Positions 1 through 9,874 of a stretch of DNA of 46,396 bases are shown piece by piece. This stretch comes from Candidatus Nomurabacteria bacterium RIFCSPLOWO2_01_FULL_42_17 (GTDB taxonomy: Bacteria; Patescibacteriota; Minisyncoccia; Phycocordibacterales; UBA9973). Positions within the stretch are counted from its first letter, which is position 1, and each line of letters begins with the position of its first letter. The notes beneath the pieces were generated by a model. It saw nothing but the letters and a program-made list of their open reading frames with translations, did not search any database and had not been told where the DNA came from. Position numbers and translations under genes: made by a program. Location: assembly GCA_001785985.1 (NCBI GenBank), contig MFVE01000006.1, forward strand, positions 33,049 to 79,444, given 5' to 3'.

Positions 1-186
1 CCGAGAGACGCTTTCTTTGCTTCGGCTACATTTCTCGCCGACAAGGGGGCCGTCGGGATCAGCTTTAGCGCCCAGAGCAGAGCGGCGTGCAGTTATTATG
101 GAACAGGAGGAGCTTCTTGCGCCTATAGTCGAAGCGTGATGGCTTTGAAAACCAAAATACAGGCAGATATAGATTTACTTCGCTAG
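1..186 (+). CDS. 3' end of an ORF of unknown function (truncated by window start)
   Basis: Frame 1 is open from base 1 to TAG at 184-186: ...DAFFASATFLADKGAVGISFSAQSRAACSYYGTGGASCAYSRSVMALKTKIQADIDLLR*. Confidence 0.5.
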   Translation, partial: PRDAFFASATFLADKGAVGISFSAQSRAACSYYGTGGASCAYSRSVMALKTKIQADIDLLR

Positions 187-224
187 TTGCCTTTGTGATA
201 AGTTCATGATAACCTCTAAAAGCA

Positions 225-446
225 ATGAAAAAAGATATACATCCAAAATATGATATAAAAACAAAGGCGACCTGCGCGTGCGGGGCAGTTTTTGAAGTTG
301 GTTCTACCATGCCATCTATCGCGATGGAGATCTGCAGTCAATGCCATCCTTTCTATACTGGCAATGAAAAAATAATGGATACAGCTGGACGCGTAGAGCG
401 ATTCAACAAGCGCCGTGCTGCGACTGCTACTAAAACGAAGAAATAA
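225..446 (+). CDS. rpmE: 50S ribosomal protein L31
   Basis: [10 protein letters not shown]... start, CxC and CxxCHPFYTG motif typical of L31. Confidence 0.95.
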   Translation: MKKDIHPKYDIKTKATCACGAVFEVGSTMPSIAMEICSQCHPFYTGNEKIMDTAGRVERFNKRRAATATKTKK

Positions 447-1430
447 ATGAATTTAGACGAACTTAAAAAAGATCACCGTACTAGCTATCTCGCGGATATG
501 TTAGAGAGCTTGGCTCGCAAAGAGGCGGAAGTGCGGGAAATGCTTGCAGGTGATGAGACACTGCATGAAATGGCGGTGGCCGAACTCAAAGGAATTCAAG
601 AAGAAAAAGAAGCCTTAGAAAAACAAGTGGGAGAAATCTTAGATAAAGACAAAGAGGAAGAAGAGATGACCAATGAGATAGTCCTCGAAGTGCGCTCTGG
701 CGCCGGGGGCGACGAGGCCTCTCTTTTCGCATGGGAGCTCGCGCATATGTATGAAAAATTTTCAGAATCTCAAGGTTGGACTTGGAGAGTGAATTATGAA
801 TCCAAAAGCGATTTGAATGGCTACAAGGAAGCAAGTTTTGAAATAAAAGGCAAGAAGAATGAGAATGTTTATGAAAAAATGCGTTTCGAGACAGGAGTGC
901 ATCGAGTGCAGAGAATGCCAGCAACCGAAAAAAACGGCAGGATCCATACTTCGACGGCATCGGTGGCAGTTTTACCGATTAGGAAAAAAGTTTCTATCAA
1001 AATTGATCCGAGCGAGTTTGAGATGGAATATTCTCGCTCCGGCGGCAAGGGCGGGCAAAATGTAAACAAAGTGGAGACAGCTGTACGCATCATCCACAAG
1101 CCGACTGGGCTCGATGTGCGCTCCACCAATGAACGCAGTCAGCTTGCGAATCGGGAAAAAGCGATGGCTATTTTAACCGCAAAACTTCAGCAATTAGAAG
1201 AAGAGAAAGAGGCTAAAAAATACGCGAGTGTCAGAAAAGAGCAGATAGGTACCGCGGATCGATCTGAAAAAATACGCACATATAATTTTCCCCAAGACCG
1301 TGTGACTGATCATCGCATAAAAAAATCATGGCACAACTTGCCGAAAATAATGGAAGGTGAAATAGGGCAGATTATTGCTGATCTTGAATCCGGGGCGGTG
1401 GGAAGTGAGGGGGATGAAAACGAAGAATAA
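447..1430 (+). CDS. prfA: peptide chain release factor 1
   Basis: GGQNVNKVETAVRIIHKPTG (GGQ motif) and the RF1-type PAT tripeptide in VQRMPATEKNGRIHTS; ATG directly follows the rpmE stop. Confidence 0.93.
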   Translation: MNLDELKKDHRTSYLADMLESLARKEAEVREMLAGDETLHEMAVAELKGIQEEKEALEKQVGEILDKDKEEEEMTNEIVLEVRSGAGGDEASLFAWELAHMYEKFSESQGWTWRVNYESKSDLNGYKEASFEIKGKKNENVYEKMRFETGVHRVQRMPATEKNGRIHTSTASVAVLPIRKKVSIKIDPSEFEMEYSRSGGKGGQNVNKVETAVRIIHKPTGLDVRSTNERSQLANREKAMAILTAKLQQLEEEKEAKKYASVRKEQIGTADRSEKIRTYNFPQDRVTDHRIKKSWHNLPKIMEGEIGQIIADLESGAVGSEGDENEE

Positions 1431-1436
1431 TAAAAA

Positions 1437-1464
1437 TTGCTTTTCATTTTAGATATGTTATGAT
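1437..1464 (+). promoter_or_regulatory. Putative sigma70 promoter of RRM protein gene
   Basis: TTGCTT (1437-1442), 16-nt spacer, TATGAT (1459-1464); followed by an ~80-nt leader containing the hairpin CCCGATTTTTAAAAACGGG. Confidence 0.5.
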
Positions 1465-1552
1465 TTCGAATGTAGTTTCTCGTTTAGCGAAATCGAGTCT
1501 ACGTTTATAAGTAGTTTTTGCCCGATTTTTAAAAACGGGAGAAGTAAAGAAA

Positions 1553-1873
1553 ATGGCTACAAAGCTATATGTAGGGGGACTCCCTTACAGCACACAAGAA
1601 GCTGCTCTCAAAGAGCTCTTCGCACAAGCTGGATCTGTAGTATCCGCTGTGATTATCATGGACAAGATGTCTGGTCGTTCAAAAGGTTTTGGATTCGTAG
1701 AAATGGATAGCGCTGATGCAGCTGCAAAGGCTATCTCAATGTTTAACGATCAAGAATTCGAAGGACGCAAACTTACTGTCAACGAAGCTCGCCCTATGGA
1801 AGCTCGACCACCAAGAAGTGGAGGCAATGACCGAGGAGGTTATGGGGGAGGAGGCGGACGCCGAGAATACTAA
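1553..1873 (+). CDS. RNA-binding protein, single RRM with Gly-rich tail
   Basis: KLYVGGLPYSTQEAALKELFAQ (RNP2) and KGFGFVEM (RNP1); C-terminal RGGYGGGGGRR. Confidence 0.93.
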   Translation: MATKLYVGGLPYSTQEAALKELFAQAGSVVSAVIIMDKMSGRSKGFGFVEMDSADAAAKAISMFNDQEFEGRKLTVNEARPMEARPPRSGGNDRGGYGGGGGRREY

Positions 1874-1904
1874 TTTATCTAATTTAAATTTAGATCTCAG
1901 ATTA

Positions 1905-1938
1905 AACAAAAAACCACCTTGGGTGGTTTTTTGTTTTT
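1905..1938 (+). terminator. Intrinsic terminator
   Basis: AAAAAACCACC TTG GGTGGTTTTTTGTTTTT. Confidence 0.8.
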
Positions 1939-1940
1939 GT

Positions 1941-2011
1941 GAGTGTGGAAGGAATCGGACCTTCGACCTCTGTCTTATCAGGACAGCGTTCTACCACTGA
2001 ACTACACACTC
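1941..2011 (-). tRNA. tRNA-Ile (anticodon GAT)
   Basis: Reverse complement folds as a cloverleaf: acceptor GAGTGTG/CACACTC, anticodon loop CTGATAA, T-arm GAAGGTTCGATTCCTTC. Confidence 0.92.
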
Positions 2012-2095
2012 AATACGAAAAACTATATCAAAATAAGCATATAGACGCAAACTTTTGGATTTGCATCTCGCGCATTTTTCCCTTATACTGCAGAC

Positions 2096-2287
2096 ATGAA
2101 CTGGACACCAGTGATTGTTTTTTATGTTAAAACGACTGCATGGGTTGTATTACCTTTGGTTATAGGTCTAATAGCTGGCAAGTTCACTGAAAGTCAGACT
2201 TTGTTCTTTGTTTTCTTGATGATAGGTTTTGGTATCACCTGTTTCGGGATTTACAAAGAAATAAAGCAATATAAAAAGAATTTATAA
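2096..2287 (+). CDS. Small two-TM protein upstream of atpB, AtpI/AtpZ-like by position
   Basis: 63 aa with two hydrophobic helices directly before atpB. Confidence 0.6.
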   Translation: MNWTPVIVFYVKTTAWVVLPLVIGLIAGKFTESQTLFFVFLMIGFGITCFGIYKEIKQYKKNL

Positions 2288-3160
2288 ATGGCAACGCAAA
2301 CAGAAAATAATAATATACAACCAATTCATGAGACAACTATTTATGCAGAGCCGGTTTTTCATGTTGGAAATTTCCAAATTACAAATTCATTACTGAATTC
2401 GTGGTTGGCGGTTTTGGTCATCATCGTTTTTTGCTTGGCTCTTCGTTTAAAATTGAAACAAATTCCGAGCAAGATTCAGCACGTTTTTGAAATTCTTTTA
2501 GAGGGCGCGCTTTCGCTTTGCGATCAAGTGACAAACGATCGAAAGATAACGCTAAAAATTTTCCCCATTGTCACATCATTATTTATTTTTATTTTAGTAA
2601 ACAATTGGCTTGGGCTCCTGCCGATCGTGGGTTCAGTTGGATATTTTGCAAACGAAGCCGGACATTCTGTCTTCATACCTCTTTTCCGGGCTGGGACGGC
2701 TGATATCAACACTACTTTGGCTCTAAGTATCGCGATTGTAGTCGCTTCAAATGTTTTTGGAATCATTGCCATCGGCGCTTGGAAAATTTTCAATAAGTAT
2801 GTTAATATCAAGGCACTCGGAGGGATCGCGACTAAATTCCGAAAAGACAAAAATGTTTTGATTGTTGCGCCTATTACGTTTTTCGTCGGTATTTTGGAAC
2901 TTATCGGGGAAATGGCAAAAGTTGCCTCGCTTTCTTTCCGACTTTTCGGTAATGTTTTTGCTGGAGAGGTGTTGCTGGCTTCGATGGGCGCAATCTTTCT
3001 CTATCTTCTGCCGACGCCGTTCCTTTTCTTAGAGGTATTTATCGGTCTGATCCAGGCGCTCATCTTTTCTCTTCTGGCGGCGGTTTATTTCACCATCGCG
3101 GCGCAAGATCACGAGGAGCATGGGGAAGAGGATCATGAAAAAAGATTGGCGCATGTATAA
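2288..3160 (+). CDS. atpB: F0F1 ATP synthase subunit a
   Basis: ELIGEMAKVASLSFRLFGNVFAGEVLL motif. Confidence 0.95.
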   Translation: MATQTENNNIQPIHETTIYAEPVFHVGNFQITNSLLNSWLAVLVIIVFCLALRLKLKQIPSKIQHVFEILLEGALSLCDQVTNDRKITLKIFPIVTSLFIFILVNNWLGLLPIVGSVGYFANEAGHSVFIPLFRAGTADINTTLALSIAIVVASNVFGIIAIGAWKIFNKYVNIKALGGIATKFRKDKNVLIVAPITFFVGILELIGEMAKVASLSFRLFGNVFAGEVLLASMGAIFLYLLPTPFLFLEVFIGLIQALIFSLLAAVYFTIAAQDHEEHGEEDHEKRLAHV

Positions 3161-3172
3161 AATTATTATTAG

Positions 3173-3457
<285 letters not shown>

Positions 3458-3508
3458 ATAGTTTTCAATTCAAAAAAATTAAAAACGTTTATTTTATAAG
3501 AAAAATTT

Positions 3509-3958
3509 ATGCAGGAATTTATCGATACATTTCACATAGATTGGAAGTTGATGATTGCCCAATTGATAAATTTTGGGATTGTGTTTTTGGTTTTCTATCT
3601 TTTGGCCGCCAAGCCCTTGCGCAAATTGATGCAAGACAGGGGAGATTTGATTTCAAAAGGAGTAGATGATGCTAAGAAGAATGATGCGATGTTAAAGGCA
3701 ACCAAGGCAGAATATGACGAAATGCTTGTAAAGGCGCGCGTCGAATCAAATAAGATTTTTCAAGAAGGCCAGAAAGATTTAGAGCAATTAAAGGCAGAAA
3801 CTATGGAAAAGATAAAAAAAGACACAGATGAATGGCAAAAGAATAGAATTAAGCAAATAGAGATTGATAAGAACATTATTGTAGAGTCGGTCAAAGAGGA
3901 TATTGTATCTTTGGCCACTTTGGCGGCCAATAAAATAATGGACGAGAAGAACAAATAA
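3509..3958 (+). CDS. atpF: F0F1 ATP synthase subunit b
   Basis: N-terminal TM and long charged coiled coil; operon position. Confidence 0.92.
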   Translation: MQEFIDTFHIDWKLMIAQLINFGIVFLVFYLLAAKPLRKLMQDRGDLISKGVDDAKKNDAMLKATKAEYDEMLVKARVESNKIFQEGQKDLEQLKAETMEKIKKDTDEWQKNRIKQIEIDKNIIVESVKEDIVSLATLAANKIMDEKNK

Positions 3959-3962
3959 AATT

Positions 3963-4373
3963 ATGTCAAAAGTTTCCCCAAAAAATATAGCCGAAGCGAT
4001 CTATGAAGCAACAGAAGGTAAATCAGGAGCGTCGCTTGCTCCTGCCATCAAAAACTCTGTGCAAATTTTACACAGCAAAAGGATGTTGGGAAAATCAGAA
4101 GAAGTTCTGAAAGAATTACAAAATATTTTTGACAAAAAAACGGGTACGATCAGAGCGAAAATCACCACTGGGAGAGACTTGGGAACCGAGGAAAGAAAAA
4201 GAATCGAAAGTGAAATCAAGGAAAATTATAAGGGCAAGTCGGTGGTGAGTGAATTTTTTAAAAAAGAAGAATTGTTGGGCGGAGTGCGGATCGAAGTCGG
4301 CGATGAAGTGCGAGATTCGTCATACAAAAACCAATTGGAGAAATTAAAAAATTTTTTAATGCAAGAAAAGTAA
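3963..4373 (+). CDS. atpH: F0F1 ATP synthase subunit delta
   Basis: Operon position; C-terminal LLGGVRIEVGDEVRDSSYKNQLEKLKNFL. Confidence 0.9.
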   Translation: MSKVSPKNIAEAIYEATEGKSGASLAPAIKNSVQILHSKRMLGKSEEVLKELQNIFDKKTGTIRAKITTGRDLGTEERKRIESEIKENYKGKSVVSEFFKKEELLGGVRIEVGDEVRDSSYKNQLEKLKNFLMQEK

Positions 4374-4376
4374 AAA

Positions 4377-4452
4377 TACTTGTCCCGTACTAAATTTTCG
4401 ATTACGGGATATAATGATAAAGATTATTAATTAAAATTTTAGTACTGGGATG
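4377..4452 (+). repeat. Dispersed inverted-repeat element, copy 1 (abuts atpA start codon)
   Basis: tacttgtcccgtactaaatttt ... aaaattttagtactgggATG; same ends and size as 35082-35158. Confidence 0.75.
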
Positions 4453-5949
4453 TCAAATCATATAGTAGAAAATTTAAGAAAAGAGATAGAAGCTTTTAAA
4501 ATAGAAGTCAAGACCGAAAAGGTGGGCAAGGTTTTAGAGGTTTTCGACGGTATTGCGAAAGTTTCCGGACTTTCTGATATTAAATCTTCAGAAATGGTGA
4601 CTTTTCCTGCTGGCGAGGTGGGCGTAGCGCTCAATCTAGAAGAAGACGCAGTCGGAATAATTATTCTTGGCGATTTTTCTAAAATAAAAGAAGGCGATGA
4701 AGTCAAAGCGACCGGCAGAATATTGGAAATACCAGTTTCCGATGGTATTTTGGGACGCGTGGTCAATGCTGTCGGCACTCCAATTGATGGAAAGGGAACT
4801 ATCAAGGCTGGCAAGACCTATCCGATTGAAAAAGTGGCTCCTGGTGTCGTTACTCGTCAAAGTGTGGATCAGCCCGTGGCGACGGGCATCAAAGCGATTG
4901 ATGCTATTATTCCCGTCGGTCGTGGTCAACGCGAACTCATTATTGGAGATCGTCAAACTGGGAAGACAGCTCTCGCTATCGATGCTATTTTAAATCAAAA
5001 AGGTCAAAATATGATTTGTGTTTATGTTTCTATTGGACAAAAAGATTCTAAGTTGCGTAAATTACAGGCAAGACTCGAAGCAGGTAATAGCATGGATTAC
5101 ACAGTGATCGTTTCTGCTGGAGCATCTGAAGCCGCAGCCATGTCCTACATTGCTCCATATGCTGGTGTTTCGATAGCGGAATATTTTATGGATCAAGGCA
5201 AAGACGTATTAATTATCTATGATGATCTTTCAAAGCATGCTGTGGCTTATCGCGAGATCTCGCTCCTTTTGCGCCGTCCACCGGGCCGCGAGGCGTATCC
5301 CGGAGATGTTTTCTATTTGCACTCAAGGTTGCTCGAGCGAGCTTGCCGAAGAAATGCAAAATATGGCGGGGGATCCATCACCGCATTTCCAATTATTGAG
5401 ACTCAAGCAGGGGATATTTCTGCTTACATTCCGACGAATGTGATTTCTATTACCGATGGACAAATTTTCCTCGAGACAGATCTTTTTTATAAAGGAATTC
5501 GGCCAGCCGTAAATGTAGGTAGTTCGGTGTCTCGAGTGGGTTCCTCCGCGCAGATCAAAGCGATGAAAAAAGTTGCGGGAACATTAAAACTCGACCTTGC
5601 GCAATTTCGTGAACTTGAAGCCTTCTCTCAATTTGGCTCGGATCTCGATGAATCTACTAAGCGCCAGCTAGAACGCGGTAAAAGATCTGTTGAAGTTCTA
5701 AAACAGCTCCAATACGCTCCAGTCAAAACAGAGCATCAAGTGGTTACTTTCTATGCCTTAACCAAAGGTTTTATGGACGATGTGCCAGTAGAGAAAATAA
5801 AAGAATTTGAAGCCGGATTAATAGAATATAGCGAACGAAACGCTAAAACTTTTTATAAAGAAGTTATGGAAACAAAAATGTGGACAGATAAAGGCGAAGA
5901 GCAACTTAAAAAAGCGATTGGGGATTTCAAGGCAAGTTTTCAAAAATAA
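4450..5949 (+). CDS. atpA: F0F1 ATP synthase subunit alpha
   Basis: [18 protein letters not shown] Walker [25 protein letters not shown]. Confidence 0.97.
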   Translation: MSNHIVENLRKEIEAFKIEVKTEKVGKVLEVFDGIAKVSGLSDIKSSEMVTFPAGEVGVALNLEEDAVGIIILGDFSKIKEGDEVKATGRILEIPVSDGILGRVVNAVGTPIDGKGTIKAGKTYPIEKVAPGVVTRQSVDQPVATGIKAIDAIIPVGRGQRELIIGDRQTGKTALAIDAILNQKGQNMICVYVSIGQKDSKLRKLQARLEAGNSMDYTVIVSAGASEAAAMSYIAPYAGVSIAEYFMDQGKDVLIIYDDLSKHAVAYREISLLLRRPPGREAYPGDVFYLHSRLLERACRRNAKYGGGSITAFPIIETQAGDISAYIPTNVISITDGQIFLETDLFYKGIRPAVNVGSSVSRVGSSAQIKAMKKVAGTLKLDLAQFRELEAFSQFGSDLDESTKRQLERGKRSVEVLKQLQYAPVKTEHQVVTFYALTKGFMDDVPVEKIKEFEAGLIEYSERNAKTFYKEVMETKMWTDKGEEQLKKAIGDFKASFQK

Positions 5950-5952
5950 TTT

Positions 5953-6873
5953 ATGGCCGGAACAAAAGAAATTAAAAGAAGAATAAAGAGTGTGAAAAAC
6001 ACGAAGAAGATCACCAAGGCGATGGAGCTGGTGGCGGCGAGCAAAATGAAACGTGCTGTTTCATCTACGCTCGCTTCACGTTTATATGCGGAATATTCCT
6101 GGGAGATTTTGACTTCAATCGCGCAAAATGTAGAAGAGCTAGACCACCCACTTTTCACAGAAAGAAAGAATGTAGACGTCGGACGTCTACAAAAGGTTTT
6201 AATTATTTTGATTACATCCAACAGAGGTCTTTGTGGAGCTTATAATGCGCAGGTCATCAAAAAAACAATTTCATTATTAAAAAACAAAGATGTGAGTATT
6301 GATGCTGTAACAATAGGTAAAAAAGGGGATGTGGCAATGCGCAGATTGGGTGTAGATGTCATCGCCTCTTTTACAGATTTAAGCGATAAAATTTCTTTGT
6401 CCGAGATTGTTCCCATTGCCAAGCTCGCTATAGATGAATACATTTCAGAAAAATATGATAAAGTTCTGGTGGCGTATACGGATTTCATTTCAGCTCTTAC
6501 CCAAAGAGCAAATATTAAACAAATACTGCCAGTGAGTAAAGCGGATTTGAAAGAAGTGATTGAATCATTAGAACAAATCAAACATCACGAAGGAAAAGAA
6601 ATGGATAATAAAAAGATTGATTATTTATTTGAAGGAGATAAAGTAAAATTGATCAGTTCGCTCGCAGAGAAGTTGACTAGGATGCAAATATATCAGATGC
6701 TTTTAGAATCAAATGCCAGTGAGCAGTCCAGTCGAATGGTCGCGATGAAAAATGCCAGTGATGCTTCGGGAGAAATGATTGATGATTTGACTTTGATGTT
6801 CAATAAAGCGAGACAGGCGAATATTACCAGAGAAATTTCCGAGATCAGTGCCGGAATGGCATCCGTAAGCTGA
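5953..6873 (+). CDS. atpG: F0F1 ATP synthase subunit gamma
   Basis: EIKRRIKSVKNTKKITKAMELVAASKM; NRGLCGAYN. Confidence 0.95.
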   Translation: MAGTKEIKRRIKSVKNTKKITKAMELVAASKMKRAVSSTLASRLYAEYSWEILTSIAQNVEELDHPLFTERKNVDVGRLQKVLIILITSNRGLCGAYNAQVIKKTISLLKNKDVSIDAVTIGKKGDVAMRRLGVDVIASFTDLSDKISLSEIVPIAKLAIDEYISEKYDKVLVAYTDFISALTQRANIKQILPVSKADLKEVIESLEQIKHHEGKEMDNKKIDYLFEGDKVKLISSLAEKLTRMQIYQMLLESNASEQSSRMVAMKNASDASGEMIDDLTLMFNKARQANITREISEISAGMASVS

Positions 6874-6925
6874 CGCTTACGGAATATTTAAATATTTAAA
6901 AATTTAAATAAAAAATTATCAATAA

Positions 6926-8320
<1,395 letters not shown>

Positions 8321-8368
8321 TAGTTGAAAGTCGAAAGTTCTTAAAGTTCATAAAGTAAAAATTTCTTA

Positions 8369-8400
8369 AACTTTATAACTTTATAACTTTATAACTTTAT
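8369..8400 (+). repeat. 4 x 8-bp perfect tandem repeat (aactttat) ending in the atpC start codon
   Basis: aactttat at 8369, 8377, 8385 and 8393; ATG is 8399-8401. Confidence 0.9.
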
Positions 8401-8893
8401 GAACTCATCTATGAAGCAACTAAAACTTAAAATTATCACCCCCGAACGCCTTGTCTTAGAAGATATGGTGGATCAAGTTACTATGCCCACGACAGAAGGC
8501 GAGATTACCGTTTTGCCGGATCATATTCCTCTGATTGTCGGTCTTGCGTCGGGAGATGTAATTGCAGATGTAAATGGCGAGCATGTACCGATGGCTGTCG
8601 TTGGAGGTTTTGTGGAAGTGAAAAAGGGCGAGAATGGGATGACAGAGGTGGCTGTGCTAGCTGATTTTGCCGAGCATGTGTCTGAACTCTCTGATGATAA
8701 GATAGAAAAAGCAAAAGCGCGCGCCGAGGAATTGAGAAAACAAATGCCTGCCCGCAATGCTACAGGCATAGCTGTTGCAGGCGGGGAAAACAAAGACCAT
8801 GTAGACTTTGAACATTTTGAAGCCGAATTAGAACGTTCACTCACCCGAGTAAAAATTTCTGATAAATGGAGAACTAGGAAATATAGGAAATAG
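8399..8893 (+). CDS. atpC: F0F1 ATP synthase subunit epsilon
   Basis: LKIITPERLVLEDMVDQVTMPTTEGEITVLPDHIPLI. Confidence 0.93.
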   Translation: MNSSMKQLKLKIITPERLVLEDMVDQVTMPTTEGEITVLPDHIPLIVGLASGDVIADVNGEHVPMAVVGGFVEVKKGENGMTEVAVLADFAEHVSELSDDKIEKAKARAEELRKQMPARNATGIAVAGGENKDHVDFEHFEAELERSLTRVKISDKWRTRKYRK

Positions 8894-8915
8894 AATTTAT
8901 GGTATAATTAAGAAT

Positions 8916-9596
8916 ATGAAAAACTTACAAAAAGGTTTTATTTCACAAATAATTTTAGTAGTAATTGCTTTGTTGATAATAGGAGGAGGTGTCTATGTGT
9001 ATACAAATAAAAAATCTAATAAGGAAAACGTGAATATTGTAGAGTCTGCGGCCACAGACCAAACTCGTAAAGATGATTCAGGAGTTAAAACTTCAGTAAG
9101 TATTTCAGAAAAAGTAATCATCGGTAAACAAAATGAGAATCGCTTAAATTGGGAAAGGTTAGAGTTGGGCAGTCTAAAAGTTAATATTGAAAAATCTGAT
9201 ATACCTCAAGAATATTTTCTTCCTGGAATTTTTATTTGTATACCTAATGAAGACAGACCGATTTATTTAATTTATGAGGTAAATGATAAAATACTCGGAG
9301 CTGGCGGAGGAATTATCCCAGCCCCTTCAGGAGAAAAAAGAGAATATGTATATGATATAGTGTTACCTTCTTCTGATTTGTATATAAAAGAATTTTCACA
9401 ATATATTAATAGTACTTATGGTAAAAATTATAATTGGGTAGATTATTCTCAAAAAGGATTTGATATTGGTAATTTTAAATTACCTCTTTCAATGAATATT
9501 TATTCTCAAACTAAACAATTACCAGATGCTGTTCATTGTAATAACGTTGATTCTTCAATTCCAAAAATACTTCAAGTTATAATGAAAGCATCATAG
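8916..9596 (+). CDS. Hypothetical membrane-anchored extracytoplasmic protein
   Basis: Single N-terminal TM (ISQIILVVIALLIIGGGVYVYTN); TATAAT 7 nt upstream of ATG. Confidence 0.7.
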   Translation: MKNLQKGFISQIILVVIALLIIGGGVYVYTNKKSNKENVNIVESAATDQTRKDDSGVKTSVSISEKVIIGKQNENRLNWERLELGSLKVNIEKSDIPQEYFLPGIFICIPNEDRPIYLIYEVNDKILGAGGGIIPAPSGEKREYVYDIVLPSSDLYIKEFSQYINSTYGKNYNWVDYSQKGFDIGNFKLPLSMNIYSQTKQLPDAVHCNNVDSSIPKILQVIMKAS

Positions 9597-9598
9597 AA

Positions 9599-9761
9599 AT
9601 GTTTAAATTTTATGTGGTGGCGACGCCGATAGGAAATATGGGGGGATATAACTCTAAGGGCGATTGAGACGTTGAAGAATGCGGATTTAATTTTATGCGA
9701 AGACACTCGGGAGACTAAAAAAATTTTGGATAAATGGCGAACGAAAAAATACAGAAAATAA
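9599..9761 (+). pseudogene. Chimeric remnant: rsmI 5' fragment (9599-9728, +1 frameshift) fused to atpC 3' tail (9729-9761)
   Basis: KFYVVATPIGNMG...TLRAIETLK..DLILCEDTRETKKIL matches rsmI at 11024-11152; then DKWRTKKYRK* matches the atpC tail DKWRTRKYRK* at 8861-8893. Confidence 0.9.
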
Positions 9762-9874
9762 AATTTATTTTCTAACTTGATTTTCATTCTTTTTAATATA
9801 GTATTATTTCGAATGCTGTTCAGCCCCCAAGGAGGGCTTTTGTCATAACGTCGGTCAAAAGAAAAGGGTAAACA

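Noticed and set aside
586-960. Many long antisense or alternate-frame ORFs from the track (e.g. 586-960 -, 4458-4814 -, 34077-34640 -, 39375-39995 +)
   Set aside because: They overlap strongly supported genes, have compositions expected from reading the opposite strand of coding DNA, and show no recognisable motifs.
9599-9728. rsmI fragment as a simple sequencing frameshift of a second full rsmI gene
   Set aside because: Homology stops after about 130 nt and continues directly into an atpC 3'-tail copy, so it is a truncated chimeric remnant regardless of the extra G.
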